Positions 24,235 through 32,808 of a stretch of DNA of 64,000 nt are shown here, piece after piece; the first letter of the stretch is position 1, and each line of letters opens with the position of its first letter. The notes beneath the pieces are model-generated. The model ran no database searches. It was not told the origin of the DNA and saw only the letters and a list, made by a program, of their open reading frames with translations. The translations under genes and the position numbers were made by a program. The stretch covers positions 357,899-421,898 of the forward strand of contig NZ_LWLN01000002.1 in the NCBI RefSeq assembly GCF_001953745.1. The letters are read 5' to 3'. This DNA comes from Natrinema saccharevitans. GTDB lineage: Archaea > Halobacteriota > Halobacteria > Halobacteriales > Natrialbaceae.

Positions 24235-25662
24235 CTAATCACCTGCGGGCCGGATCTTGAAGCCGTAGCGAGTGACGCCTTCTTGCGTGTAGATCCGGCG
24301 AATCGTCGTCTGGATACGGTCACCGACGCCGAACGCGTCGGGGTCCGCGTCGGTGCCCATCGCCGGGGCGCTGACGGTCTCGTCGCCGCCATCGGTTTCG
24401 AGCGCGACGATCGCGGCCGCGTAGTCGCCGGATTTGGCCTGCTGTTCGGCGAACTCGGGCGGCGCGCCGCCCTGAGAGATGGTCGTGACGGCCTCGATGG
24501 TCCCCTCGCCCGCGAGTTCGACGGGGTCGTACTCGGCGAGCGCGCCGCAGTCGTCACACGCGCCCTCCGGCGGGAACGACAGCGCACCGCACGCCGAACA
24601 GCGGCCGGCCTCGAGCCGGTAGCGCTGGGGAAGCGAGCGTCGCCAGGAGGGGACGCTGACGTAGGCGCCGCCGCCCGACGGCGGGCCGGTGGTCACGACC
24701 CCGCGCTGGCGCAGGTACTCCGCGTACGAGAGCGGATCCGCCCCCTCGAGGGCGGTCACGGCCGGCACGTCGCCGTCGGCGGCGACGACCAGAGCGTCGG
24801 CGCCCGCGCCGCTGCCGTGGGAGACCGCGAGGACGGACTCGTCGCCGTCCTCGAGCGCGGTCGCGAGCGACAGCGGCACGCTCGCCGCGCCGGTATCGCC
24901 CAGGTCGTGGACCGTCGCGGCGGCCTGAATCTCGTCGGTGCCGACGCCGGCCGCGCCGGCCGCGCGGTAGGGAAGCTTCCCGTCGGGAGCCTGGATCGCG
25001 GCCGCGTCCGGTTCGGGGTCGACCTCGAGGCCGGAGACGGCACCGCCGATCGTTTCGGTGAAGGCCTGCCGGTCGTACTGGGTGATACCGAGCCCCTGGG
25101 TCTCGTCCTCGCCGGTGTCGCGGAACCGGGTGCCCGGATACGGCGCGGCGTATTCCGCCCGATCGACGATTTCGGCGGGGCCCTCGCGCTCGAGGACGAA
25201 CGCGGCGCTGCCGGCCCCGGCGGCGTGGTCGATCCCGTCGTCGGGGTCACCCTGCGGCGCGTCGGCGGCGACGACGAGCGCGGTCGTCGCGTCGGCCTCG
25301 AGGGCGTCGAGGCCGGCCCAGAGCGCGCGGGTGCCGGCGCGGGTGCTGCCGGTGAACGCGTGGCGGGTCGCCGACTCCGAAAGCGCCAGCATCGCGCCGA
25401 GTCGGGCGGTCAGGTCCTCCTCTGCTTCGGGCGGCCGCGAGGCGGCGAATGCCAGCCAGTCGATGTCGGCGGGATCGGTCTCGGCCGCCTCGAGCGCGCG
25501 GGTCGCGGCCTCGTAGCCCATGGTGAGGGCGTCCTCGTCGGCGGCGGGGACGGCCTTCTGGGTGACGCCGGCGGCGTGGAACTGGCCCCAGGCTTCCTCG
25601 AAGGCGTCGCTGGTGATGCGGAACCGGGGCGCGTACGCGCCGACGCCGGTGATCGCGCTCAT
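24235..25662 (-). CDS. HMG-CoA-synthase-like protein fused to a DUF35 zinc-ribbon/OB-fold domain
   Basis: The 475-residue fusion has a thiolase-fold HMGS-like region at about 1-340 (ITGVGAYAPRFRITSDAFEE at the start, GSGAGADALVVAADGDVP late), then zinc ribbon CSACGALSFPPEGACDDCG near 352-370 and an OB fold to the end. At the place where archaeal HMG-CoA synthases have the catalytic cysteine in ACxAGT, this protein reads STRAGT, so condensation activity is doubtful. Its ATG overlaps the stop of the thiolase gene (ATGA). Such DUF35 proteins bridge thiolase and HMGS in archaeal complexes, which fits the pairing. Confidence 0.85.
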   Translation of the reverse strand: MSAITGVGAYAPRFRITSDAFEEAWGQFHAAGVTQKAVPAADEDALTMGYEAATRALEAAETDPADIDWLAFAASRPPEAEEDLTARLGAMLALSESATRHAFTGSTRAGTRALWAGLDALEADATTALVVAADAPQGDPDDGIDHAAGAGSAAFVLEREGPAEIVDRAEYAAPYPGTRFRDTGEDETQGLGITQYDRQAFTETIGGAVSGLEVDPEPDAAAIQAPDGKLPYRAAGAAGVGTDEIQAAATVHDLGDTGAASVPLSLATALEDGDESVLAVSHGSGAGADALVVAADGDVPAVTALEGADPLSYAEYLRQRGVVTTGPPSGGGAYVSVPSWRRSLPQRYRLEAGRCSACGALSFPPEGACDDCGALAEYDPVELAGEGTIEAVTTISQGGAPPEFAEQQAKSGDYAAAIVALETDGGDETVSAPAMGTDADPDAFGVGDRIQTTIRRIYTQEGVTRYGFKIRPAGD

Positions 25663-26888
25663 GCTTCCACCTCCTGTTCCTTCTCTCGCGCACGATGTGC
25701 GCTCGAGTTCCTCGAGGAGCTACGCTCCTCGCGCTCAAAGACGTGAACGACGGCGGCACCACCGCTGCCGCCGACGTTGTGGGTCAGCCCGCGGGTCGGG
25801 TTCTCGACCTGTCGCTCGCCGGCCTCGCCGGAGAGCTGTTTGTAGGCTTCGACGACCTGTCCGGCGCCGGTCGCGCCGATGGGGTGGCCCTTGGACTTGA
25901 GGCCGCCCGAAGTGTTGACGGGGAGGTCGCCGCCGAGTTCGGTCGCGCCGGACTCGATCAGTTGGCCGGCCTCGCCGGTCTCACAGAAGCCGAGGTCCTC
26001 GTAGGCCAGCAGTTCGGCGATGGCAAAGCAGTCGTGGACCTCCGCGAAGTCGAGGTCGTCGGGCTCGAGGCCGGCCATCTCGTAGGCCTGCTCGCCGGCC
26101 CGCTGGCTGGCCGGAATGCCGGTGTAGGTGTCGCGCTGGAAGAGCCCGACGGTGTCGCTTCCGGCGCCGACGCCGGCGACCCGGATCGGATCGTCCGTGT
26201 ACTCGTCGACCACGTCCTCGCTGACGATCAGCGCACAGGCCGCCCCGTCGGAGGTCGGACAGCAGTGATAGAGGTTCAGCGGGTCCGCGACGACCGGCGC
26301 CGACTGGGCGTCCTCGAGCGAGCACTCGAAGCCGAGTTGCGCGTGGGGGTTTTTGGCGCCGTTTTCGTGGTTCTTGACGGCGACCCGCGAGAGGTGTTCG
26401 CGCGTGGTGCCGTACCGTTCCATGTGGACCGAGGCCATCTGGGCGTAGACGCCCGAGAAGGTCGTGCCGGAAAGGCGCTCCCACTCGGTTTCCCCCGAGA
26501 CGCCGAGCCAGTACTTGGTCGCGTCCGAACTCATGTCGGACATGACCTCGAAGCCGCCGGCGAGGGCGACGTCGGCCATCCCCGACTTGACGGCCTGCAC
26601 CGCCTGTCGTACCGCGAAGCCGCTGGCCGCACAGGCGTTTTCGACCCGCGTCGTCGGCACCCCCTCGAGGCCGACGTGTTCGGTTACCGCGGGCCCGGAG
26701 AGGCCCAGCTGGCGGCCGCCGACCCCGAGGTTCCCGACGAACGCCTCGTCGACGTCGTCGGCCTCGAGTCCCTTCGGTACGCTGTCCGTCGCCGCGTCGA
26801 ACGCCGTGCGGAACAGGGACCGGTAGCTCTCCGAGGGGAAGGCTCCGTAGTCCGACTGCCCCGCGCCGACGAGATACGCATCTCGCAT
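25659..26888 (-). CDS. Thiolase family acyltransferase (SCP-x type)
   Basis: The 409-residue protein starts at ATG 26888, 30 bases after an AGTTATTT box. It has the acyl-accepting cysteine in RVENACAASGFAVRQAVQ near residue 84, HDCFAIAELLAYEDLG and the histidine motif SKGHPIGATGAGQ near 345. The C-terminal second cysteine of classical thiolases is replaced by NVGGSGGAAVVHVFE, as in SCP-x-like archaeal thiolases. It is coupled with the HMGS/DUF35 fusion. Role: acetyl- or acyl-CoA transfer or cleavage. Confidence 0.88.
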   Translation of the reverse strand: MRDAYLVGAGQSDYGAFPSESYRSLFRTAFDAATDSVPKGLEADDVDEAFVGNLGVGGRQLGLSGPAVTEHVGLEGVPTTRVENACAASGFAVRQAVQAVKSGMADVALAGGFEVMSDMSSDATKYWLGVSGETEWERLSGTTFSGVYAQMASVHMERYGTTREHLSRVAVKNHENGAKNPHAQLGFECSLEDAQSAPVVADPLNLYHCCPTSDGAACALIVSEDVVDEYTDDPIRVAGVGAGSDTVGLFQRDTYTGIPASQRAGEQAYEMAGLEPDDLDFAEVHDCFAIAELLAYEDLGFCETGEAGQLIESGATELGGDLPVNTSGGLKSKGHPIGATGAGQVVEAYKQLSGEAGERQVENPTRGLTHNVGGSGGAAVVHVFEREERSSSRNSSAHRAREKEQEVEA

Positions 26889-27194
26889 ACCTACCCCTCG
26901 GTCGTCCGGTGTGAAATAACTGTATGCTTCGTAGTGACTGATCGTGACGACTGCGTCGTCAGTTCCGCTCACCTATGCTCGCGGTCCATTCGGCGGATCG
27001 ACGCTCGGATGCCATACTAAGAGAACGGAGTTCCAGTCACGGTGACCCGCGACGGCAGTACCGGCCCCGGAACACGAAGCGTTCTCACCGGAGTCGGCCC
27101 GACTGTGGGGACTCGTGGCTGGCTCACCGATCGTTTCACTGAATCAGCCGAGCGCCGACCCGAGATTCGCCGGCGGCCGTCACCAACGACGCAG
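26889..27194. other. Intergenic region
   Basis: Apart from the thiolase promoter (AAATAACT at 26914-26921) nothing was recognised in this stretch. Confidence 0.4.
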
Positions 27195-27533
27195 TTATAC
27201 GACTGTGACGGGCCGATTCGTCTCGAGGATCACGTCCTGTGTAACGCTGCCGAACACCGCTTTGCCGACGGGCGAGCGCTTGCGGGTGGGGACGACCAGG
27301 ACGTCCGCGTCTACCGAGTCGGCGTATTCGATAATCTCGTCGGCAGGGTCGCCGTGACGACGGACGACTTCGGTCTCGATTCCGATGTCCTCGAGTTCGT
27401 CGCGCGCGACTCTCACAGCCGTCGGAAGGTCGTCGGGATCATATAGCTCATCGGACGTTACTCGACTACCCTCGTCGACGGCGTGCATCGCTCGCTCTTC
27501 GTTCGTGTCGATAGGAATGACTACCTGATACAT
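27195..27533 (-). CDS. Universal stress protein (UspA family) with an internal deletion
   Basis: The product from ATG 27533 is 112 residues: MYQVVIPIDTNEERAMHAVD at the N-terminus and DADVLVVPTRKRSPVGKAVF then GSVTQDVILETNRPVTVV at the ATP-binding end (G-x2-G-x9-GS type loop). Normal Usp domains have about 140 residues; here the second strand and following helix, about 28 residues, are missing between HAVDEG and SRVTSDELYD, in frame. It probably folds poorly; a shortened functional variant cannot be excluded. Confidence 0.75.
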   Translation of the reverse strand: MYQVVIPIDTNEERAMHAVDEGSRVTSDELYDPDDLPTAVRVARDELEDIGIETEVVRRHGDPADEIIEYADSVDADVLVVPTRKRSPVGKAVFGSVTQDVILETNRPVTVV

Positions 27534-27903
27534 ACTCACCACTCGCACTGACTGCTACTTAGTAGTACCTCCTCCGCGAGCCACGGGGAGAAAATCGGTC
27601 GTTCTCGGTACTATCGCGAAGGGTTCGAGTAGTTTCGATGTCGTGACAATCGAACGGATCGACACACTGAGCGCAACGATATCGCACTGGCGGATGTGGG
27701 ATTGTAGTCGCACTGACACAGTTTGCCGTCCCAACTTCCCGGTGGGAGCAGGAGGTCGCGGTCCCACCGGCACTGACGGACAGGAGATCGTCTGAAACGA
27801 TTGACACACCGACCGTACCGCAGTCGTGCGAGCGGTGTGTCATGGCTTTCACTGGTACCGCGGGACTGTGAACACGACTGACCGAACGGCTGCGTTCGGG
27901 ACG
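27534..27903. other. Intergenic region containing element copy E
   Basis: No gene recognised. A decayed palindromic element occupies 27783-27862; the remainder is plain GC-rich spacer. Confidence 0.4.
27783..27862. mobile_element. Decayed palindromic element, copy E
   Basis: CTGAAACGATTGACACACCG, then TCGTGCGAGCGGTGTGTCAT and GGCTTTCAC follow the family pattern at the right spacing. Both terminal TAGTAGC/GCTACTA motifs have drifted. Confidence 0.65.
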
Positions 27904-29547
27904 CTACTCGCTCATCCAGTCGCTGGCCTGCGGTTCGCGTGGATCCGTCGGCACTTCGATCAGGACTGGTTCGTCAGCCTCGATCGCGGACGCGAGTGTC
28001 TCCTCGATCTCGGCCGGAGTCTCGGCGTGTTCGGCCCGCATTCCGAGGCTCGTCGCGAGGGTCGAGAAATCGATCGGTGCGTTCGTCCACTGGTATTCAC
28101 CGTTCGAGAGATCGTAGTTTCGGCCGGCGTCGTCGCTGATGATCGCGTAGTCCTCGTTGACGAAGACGACGACGGTCAGTGGCAGACCCTCGGAGACGGC
28201 GGTGTGAAGTTCGTGGACGCACATCATGAGGCCGCCATCGCCGGTCAGGACGACGACGTCGTCGTCGGGGTTTGCCAGTTTCGCGCCGATTCCCGACGGC
28301 AGGCCGGTCCCCATCGTTGCCCACGAACCGGGGTTGACGTACGATCGTGGTCCCGCAGCTTCGAAAACGTTCAATCCCCAGACGCGGAAGCCGCCCGCGT
28401 CGACCGCGACGACTGCTTCGTCCGGGATCGCGGCGCGAGCGGTCTCGAGCGCGCTCACCGACGTGATCGGCGGCGACGAGACGCGCAGGTCCTCGAGCCG
28501 GTCACTGGTGGCCTCCCGAACCGCGGAGGCGCGGTCGACAGCGTCGTTGGCGTCGACTTCGCGGTCCGCGAGCGCGTCCTCGAGTGACGACAGCGCCGCA
28601 GCGGCGTCGGCGACGATACCGACGGTCGGTTCGTAGCCCGTCCCGAGATCGTCGGGCTCGAGCGTCACGTGGACGAGGGTCTCGGGGACATCGACGTCCC
28701 ACGCGCGGGTAGCGACCGCGTCGAAGTCCGTCCCGACCGCCAGTGCCGCGTCGGCGGTCGCGAGCAACTCGAGCAGTTCGGGCGACGCGCTCCCGGAGAG
28801 ACTGCCAGCGACGTATCCGCCGTCCCCGTCGGGGAGGACGCCTTTGCCCTTGTACGTGGTGACCACGGGCGCACCGAGTCGATCGGCCACACGGCGGAGT
28901 TCGTCGCCGGCGGCCGCGGTACGGACGCCCCCGCCGGCGACGATCACCGGGTCGTCGGCCGCGACCAGCGATTCGGCGGCCGCCTCGACGTCACGGGCTG
29001 CGACGCCCGATACCGATTCGCGGCTGTACTCGGCCGGCGTTGCGAGCGGAACGTCCATCTTCAGGAAGTTCTTCGGGATACCGATCCGGACCGGTCCCTT
29101 CGGTTGGGTCTCCGCGATCGCGATCGCTTCCTCGAGGACGGCGATCGTGCTTTCGGGATGTTCGACGAGCAGGTTCTCTTTGACAACGTTGTCGTAGGTG
29201 TTCGGTGGCGTTTCGTGGATTCCGTCACCACCGCGAATCTCGGGGTCGGTTTCGACGGCGATGTGGATCATCGGCGTACAGTCGTTGAGCGCGTTTTTCA
29301 ACCCGTTCATGGCGTTCATATCCCCGGGGCCGGGGATGACGGCCGTGGCCGCGATTTTCCCGCTGGTTTCCGCGTATCCCCACGCCTCGTGAGAGACGGC
29401 GGTCTCGTGACGAGCCACGACGAACCGAATATCGTCTCGTGTTCCGATCGCTTCGTTCAGTGGCAGCGTCTGCTTCCCGGGGATTCCGAACACCGTCTCG
29501 ATCCCGTTCGCTGTCAGTCGCTCGATGACTGCTTGGCTGACGTCCAT
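27904..29547 (-). CDS. Thiamine-diphosphate enzyme, acetolactate-synthase-like
   Basis: The 547-residue protein has three TPP-enzyme domains: N-terminal PYR domain with the catalytic glutamate in VVARHETAVSHEAWGYAE (near 45-50), a central domain (VIVAGGGVRTAAAGDELRRV) and a C-terminal PP domain with GDGGLMMCVHELHTAVSEG and NEDYAIISDD. This family includes acetolactate synthase, benzoylformate and oxalyl-CoA decarboxylases. No regulatory subunit is adjacent and the flanking CaiB-type transferase suggests a catabolic decarboxylase, but the substrate is open. A GATAAGTA box lies about 25 bases before the ATG. Confidence 0.85.
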   Translation of the reverse strand: MDVSQAVIERLTANGIETVFGIPGKQTLPLNEAIGTRDDIRFVVARHETAVSHEAWGYAETSGKIAATAVIPGPGDMNAMNGLKNALNDCTPMIHIAVETDPEIRGGDGIHETPPNTYDNVVKENLLVEHPESTIAVLEEAIAIAETQPKGPVRIGIPKNFLKMDVPLATPAEYSRESVSGVAARDVEAAAESLVAADDPVIVAGGGVRTAAAGDELRRVADRLGAPVVTTYKGKGVLPDGDGGYVAGSLSGSASPELLELLATADAALAVGTDFDAVATRAWDVDVPETLVHVTLEPDDLGTGYEPTVGIVADAAAALSSLEDALADREVDANDAVDRASAVREATSDRLEDLRVSSPPITSVSALETARAAIPDEAVVAVDAGGFRVWGLNVFEAAGPRSYVNPGSWATMGTGLPSGIGAKLANPDDDVVVLTGDGGLMMCVHELHTAVSEGLPLTVVVFVNEDYAIISDDAGRNYDLSNGEYQWTNAPIDFSTLATSLGMRAEHAETPAEIEETLASAIEADEPVLIEVPTDPREPQASDWMSE

Positions 29548-30409
29548 ATTCGACCCTCGTAAACCAGATACTTATCCTCTCCCCTCCGTACGGCACCGAC
29601 TTTCGACTCCGCCGACGCTATGAGCGGTCCGTTCGACCGACCGAACGATGGGCCGTTTTTCGAGTTGTGAAACGGCTTCGCCCGTTCGTTCGAGTGAACT
29701 CGGACTCAGAGGTCGAACGGTGGTGACTGTCGTCAGTGGCAATATTTTCGAGATCGGCTTCGACCGCCGTTCTATCGCCCAACGAAATGTCTACTGGTCG
29801 AGTTAGCACGCCCGCCGACGATACCGACCGCGCTAACACGTTCTCGAAAGCGATTTCGTTATTCGAAATACACTGTGTTCGTTCGAATCTACCGTGAGGG
29901 TTGTCACCGTTTCCTTCGGGGAAGTACTACTCGACCACCGTTACTATACGTTCATATGGTTGTAAATTCGGATCGTCGGTCCGTCTCGCCGCTCTTTTAG
30001 AATCGGTTCGCGAACGCGTATCGATCATTCGCTCGCTCGATCTACCAACAGATGGGACGTTGTCAGTAGTTGTTTATTTGGCTCTATAGGACAATCGAAC
30101 GATGTGTGATCGATATTGAATATATAGGCTTTGGTTGAGAATGATGTGCGTTATTCGGCGCTATCGGCCGGCTTTCGCTGTTTATTCTCTCACACAGTCC
30201 TCGAGTTTCGGAATACGAAACGAATTCGGAGATACCGTCGTCTATGGAAATCGGTCACACGACTCGATCACCGGCTGCAACCGCCGTCGAATCGACTGCG
30301 GCGGATTTCTCGCTGCAATCGAGAGACGAACCCGTCTCCGAACCGAATCGACTCGAAAAAGCGGGTCGTCGAACGCGCGACTCGAGTACCGCGATCGTGG
30401 TTGGCGTGA
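29548..30409. other. Long intergenic region, AT-rich in its second half
   Basis: Some 860 bases with no supportable gene. AT-rich blocks such as TTGAATATATAGGC (about 30115) resemble promoters but no gene follows them. TATGGTTGTAAA at 29955-29966 recurs at 49809-49820 in similar context; its meaning is unknown. The stretch may be remains of deleted genes. Confidence 0.35.
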
Positions 30410-31588
30410 TTAAATCACGTTCTCGGACTCGAGGGTCGCGATCTCTTCCGGCGAGTAGCCGAGATCACCGAGAATCTCCGCCGAGTGTTCGCCGAGATCC
30501 GGCGGTGCGCGCTCGTGTGTCGTCTCGAGTGAAGAGAAGTTAACCGGATTCGCGGGCGCTTTTACCGTTCCGTGTTCGGGGTGGTCCATCTCGGCGATCA
30601 TATCGTGAGCCTCGATGTGTGGATCGTTTACGACATCCTCGACGTCGTTGACGGGCGTACAGGGGACGTCGTAGTCTCGGAGATGGTCGACCCACTCTTC
30701 GGTCGTCTTCTCGGCGAAGATGTCGTCGAGACGACTGTCGAGTTCCGCTCGATTCTCGGTTCGATCCGTAAACGTCGCGAACCGCTCGTCGTCGATCCAC
30801 TCCTCGCGACCGAGGGCACGACAGAGGTCGGGCCAGATCCCCTCGCTGATCACGCCGACGACGATATGGGAGTCAGCCGTTTCGATCGCCTGATACGGCG
30901 AGAGGTTGGGGTGTTTCGTTCCCATCCGCTGTGGTACCTCGCCGGAGGCGAAGTAGTTCGTCACGTGGTAAAGCAGCCACTGGAAACTCGTATCGAAGAG
31001 TGAGAGTTCGATATGTTGTCCCTCTCCCGTCTGTTGGCGGTGGTACAGCGAGGTCAGGATGGCATACGTTGCCGTCATCGCACCGGAGACGTCACAGATC
31101 GAGATGCCGACGCGAGCCGGCTGGTCTTCGGTGCCGGTGACGCTCATCATCCCGGCTTCGCCCTGTAGGATGATGTCGAACGATTTCTTCCCGCTATAGG
31201 GGCTGTTGGAGCCGTAACCGGACACGTCGCAGTATATCAGGTCGTCGTTCAGAGCCGAGAGGGTCTCGTAGTCCGCGCCGAACGCTTCGGCCTTCCCGGG
31301 ACTGAAGTTCTGCATGAAGACGTCGGCTTCCTCGATCAGGTCGTGAAGCACGGTCTGTCCCTCCTCGCTCGTCAGGTCGAGCGTGAGGCTTCGCTTGTTC
31401 CGATTCAGACTCACGAAGTACGCTGACAGCCCCTCGTACTCGGGACTGTACGCGCGGGTGAGATCCCCGTGTCCCGGCCGCTCGATTTTGATTACGTCGG
31501 CTCCGAGGTCGCCGAACGTCTGTGTTGCCATCGGACCGACGAGTGCCTGTGTCGCATCGATAACAGTCACGCCTTCTAGAGGCTGCAT
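30410..31588 (-). CDS. CaiB/BaiF (class III) CoA-transferase
   Basis: The 392-residue protein starts at ATG 31588 (MQPLEGVTVIDATQALVGPM); the longer open frame upstream lacks family sequence. Features: GDLGADVIKIERPGHGDLTR near residue 28, the catalytic aspartate in SFDIILQGEAGMM near 139, NLSPYQAIETADSHIVVGV near 225 and a C-terminal GEHSAEILGDLGYSPEEI. These enzymes move CoA between carboxylic acids. It is adjacent to and divergent from a TRAP importer, so it may activate the imported acid. Confidence 0.9.
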   Translation of the reverse strand: MQPLEGVTVIDATQALVGPMATQTFGDLGADVIKIERPGHGDLTRAYSPEYEGLSAYFVSLNRNKRSLTLDLTSEEGQTVLHDLIEEADVFMQNFSPGKAEAFGADYETLSALNDDLIYCDVSGYGSNSPYSGKKSFDIILQGEAGMMSVTGTEDQPARVGISICDVSGAMTATYAILTSLYHRQQTGEGQHIELSLFDTSFQWLLYHVTNYFASGEVPQRMGTKHPNLSPYQAIETADSHIVVGVISEGIWPDLCRALGREEWIDDERFATFTDRTENRAELDSRLDDIFAEKTTEEWVDHLRDYDVPCTPVNDVEDVVNDPHIEAHDMIAEMDHPEHGTVKAPANPVNFSSLETTHERAPPDLGEHSAEILGDLGYSPEEIATLESENVI

Positions 31589-31715
31589 ACCACGGGGATG
31601 GTGATGCCTCGATTTATACGTTCCGCTCACGCGGGCGTATCGCCGTCTCCGTTCGTGGTAGTGGATCCGTGGGGTGATTCGCTGTCCAGGGCTTGTGCCA
31701 CTCCGGCCATTTCCC

Positions 31716-31752
31716 AAAGCTTTAATTAGGAAGAATACAGCGGGTAGTGTGT
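31716..31752 (+). promoter_or_regulatory. Promoter of the TRAP importer operon
   Basis: AAAGCTTTAATTAGG (31716-31730) is a TATA-like box whose centre lies about 28 bases before the ATG at 31753, consistent with a leaderless mRNA and supporting that start over GTG 31747. Confidence 0.55.
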
Positions 31753-32802
31753 ATGACTCCCACCAACAGACGGGACATCCTGAAGGTAGCGAGTGGTATC
31801 GGAGCCGTGTCACTGGCCGGCTGTCTCGGCGGCAGCAGCAATTCAACGTCGCTGAGCGTCGGCATCCCGAGTTCGTCGACGACGACCGGCGCGGCAAGCA
31901 ACTCCTTCCAGCGCGTCGTCAAAGAGCAGTCGGGCGACACCGAACCGGCTGGCGAAATCCGCTGGCAAAATCAAGAAACCGGCGGTGACCCGCCGAGTCT
32001 GCGCCAGTTCTCACAGGGGAACCTGCAGGCGCTGACCGCAGGCAACTTCATCGCCGCCTCGGCCCAGGAGGACCAGCCGCCGTTCGCGGAACAGCCGCTG
32101 GATACGCTCCCCAACCAGATGTTTTCCATCAGTTCGCTGCACATGCACGTGCTGTCCGTCAACGGGTCGGGCATCGAGACGACCGACGACCTCGTCGGGA
32201 GCAATTTCTGGGCGCTACCGCCGTCGTGGGGACTTCGCCAACAGGCCGAGGCCGTCTTCTCGAACGCCGGCCTCTGGAGCGAACTCCAGGACACCGACTC
32301 GATCGTCAACGCGGACACGGGCGACGTCGCCGGCCTCATCGAAGAGGGGAACATCGACGCGCTGATCGCGTACGGTGCCGGCTTCCAGAACCTCGCCGGC
32401 TGGGCGACCGAAGTCGACGCCCGCGCCGACCTCCAACTCGTCGAGTTCTCCGACAGCCTCGTCGAAGCCGCGAACGACACCCGCGGGACGAGCCACAGCG
32501 AACTCGACGTCTACGGCTGGGAACAGCAGGACTTCCAGCAGGACCAGATGGACGTCTACGGCGCGGACTTCCAGTTCTGGCTCGGCAGCGACGTCTCTCG
32601 AGACGTCGGCTACGAACTCGCGCGGATCAGCAACGAGAACACCGAGTCGATTCAGGAGGGCCAGCCGGCGTACCTCGATCACAGCGATCCCGAGACGATG
32701 GCCTCGCTGTACCTCGAGGACATGCCGGTCCACCCGGGTCCGTACGACTTCCTCGAGGAACAGGGCGTCGACATGAGTGCCTACACGCGCGGCGACGAAT
32801 AG
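31753..32802 (+). CDS. TAXI-type TRAP transporter substrate-binding lipoprotein
   Basis: The 349-residue protein has a signal with twin-arginine-like NRRDILKVASG and lipobox LAGC. TAXI-family features follow: SLSVGIPSSSTTTG, RQFSQGNLQALTAGNF, PNQMFSISSLHMHVLSVN and GSNFWALPPSWGLRQQAE, then DTGDVAGLIEEGNIDALIAY. It captures a small carboxylate or amino-acid-like ligand outside the cell and passes it to the fused permease six bases downstream. Confidence 0.88.
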   Translation: MTPTNRRDILKVASGIGAVSLAGCLGGSSNSTSLSVGIPSSSTTTGAASNSFQRVVKEQSGDTEPAGEIRWQNQETGGDPPSLRQFSQGNLQALTAGNFIAASAQEDQPPFAEQPLDTLPNQMFSISSLHMHVLSVNGSGIETTDDLVGSNFWALPPSWGLRQQAEAVFSNAGLWSELQDTDSIVNADTGDVAGLIEEGNIDALIAYGAGFQNLAGWATEVDARADLQLVEFSDSLVEAANDTRGTSHSELDVYGWEQQDFQQDQMDVYGADFQFWLGSDVSRDVGYELARISNENTESIQEGQPAYLDHSDPETMASLYLEDMPVHPGPYDFLEEQGVDMSAYTRGDE

Positions 32803-32808
32803 ACGCCC

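Noticed and set aside
27042..27446. Plus-strand frame antisense to the Usp gene
   Set aside because: Shadow of the Usp coding sequence, which has clear family motifs.
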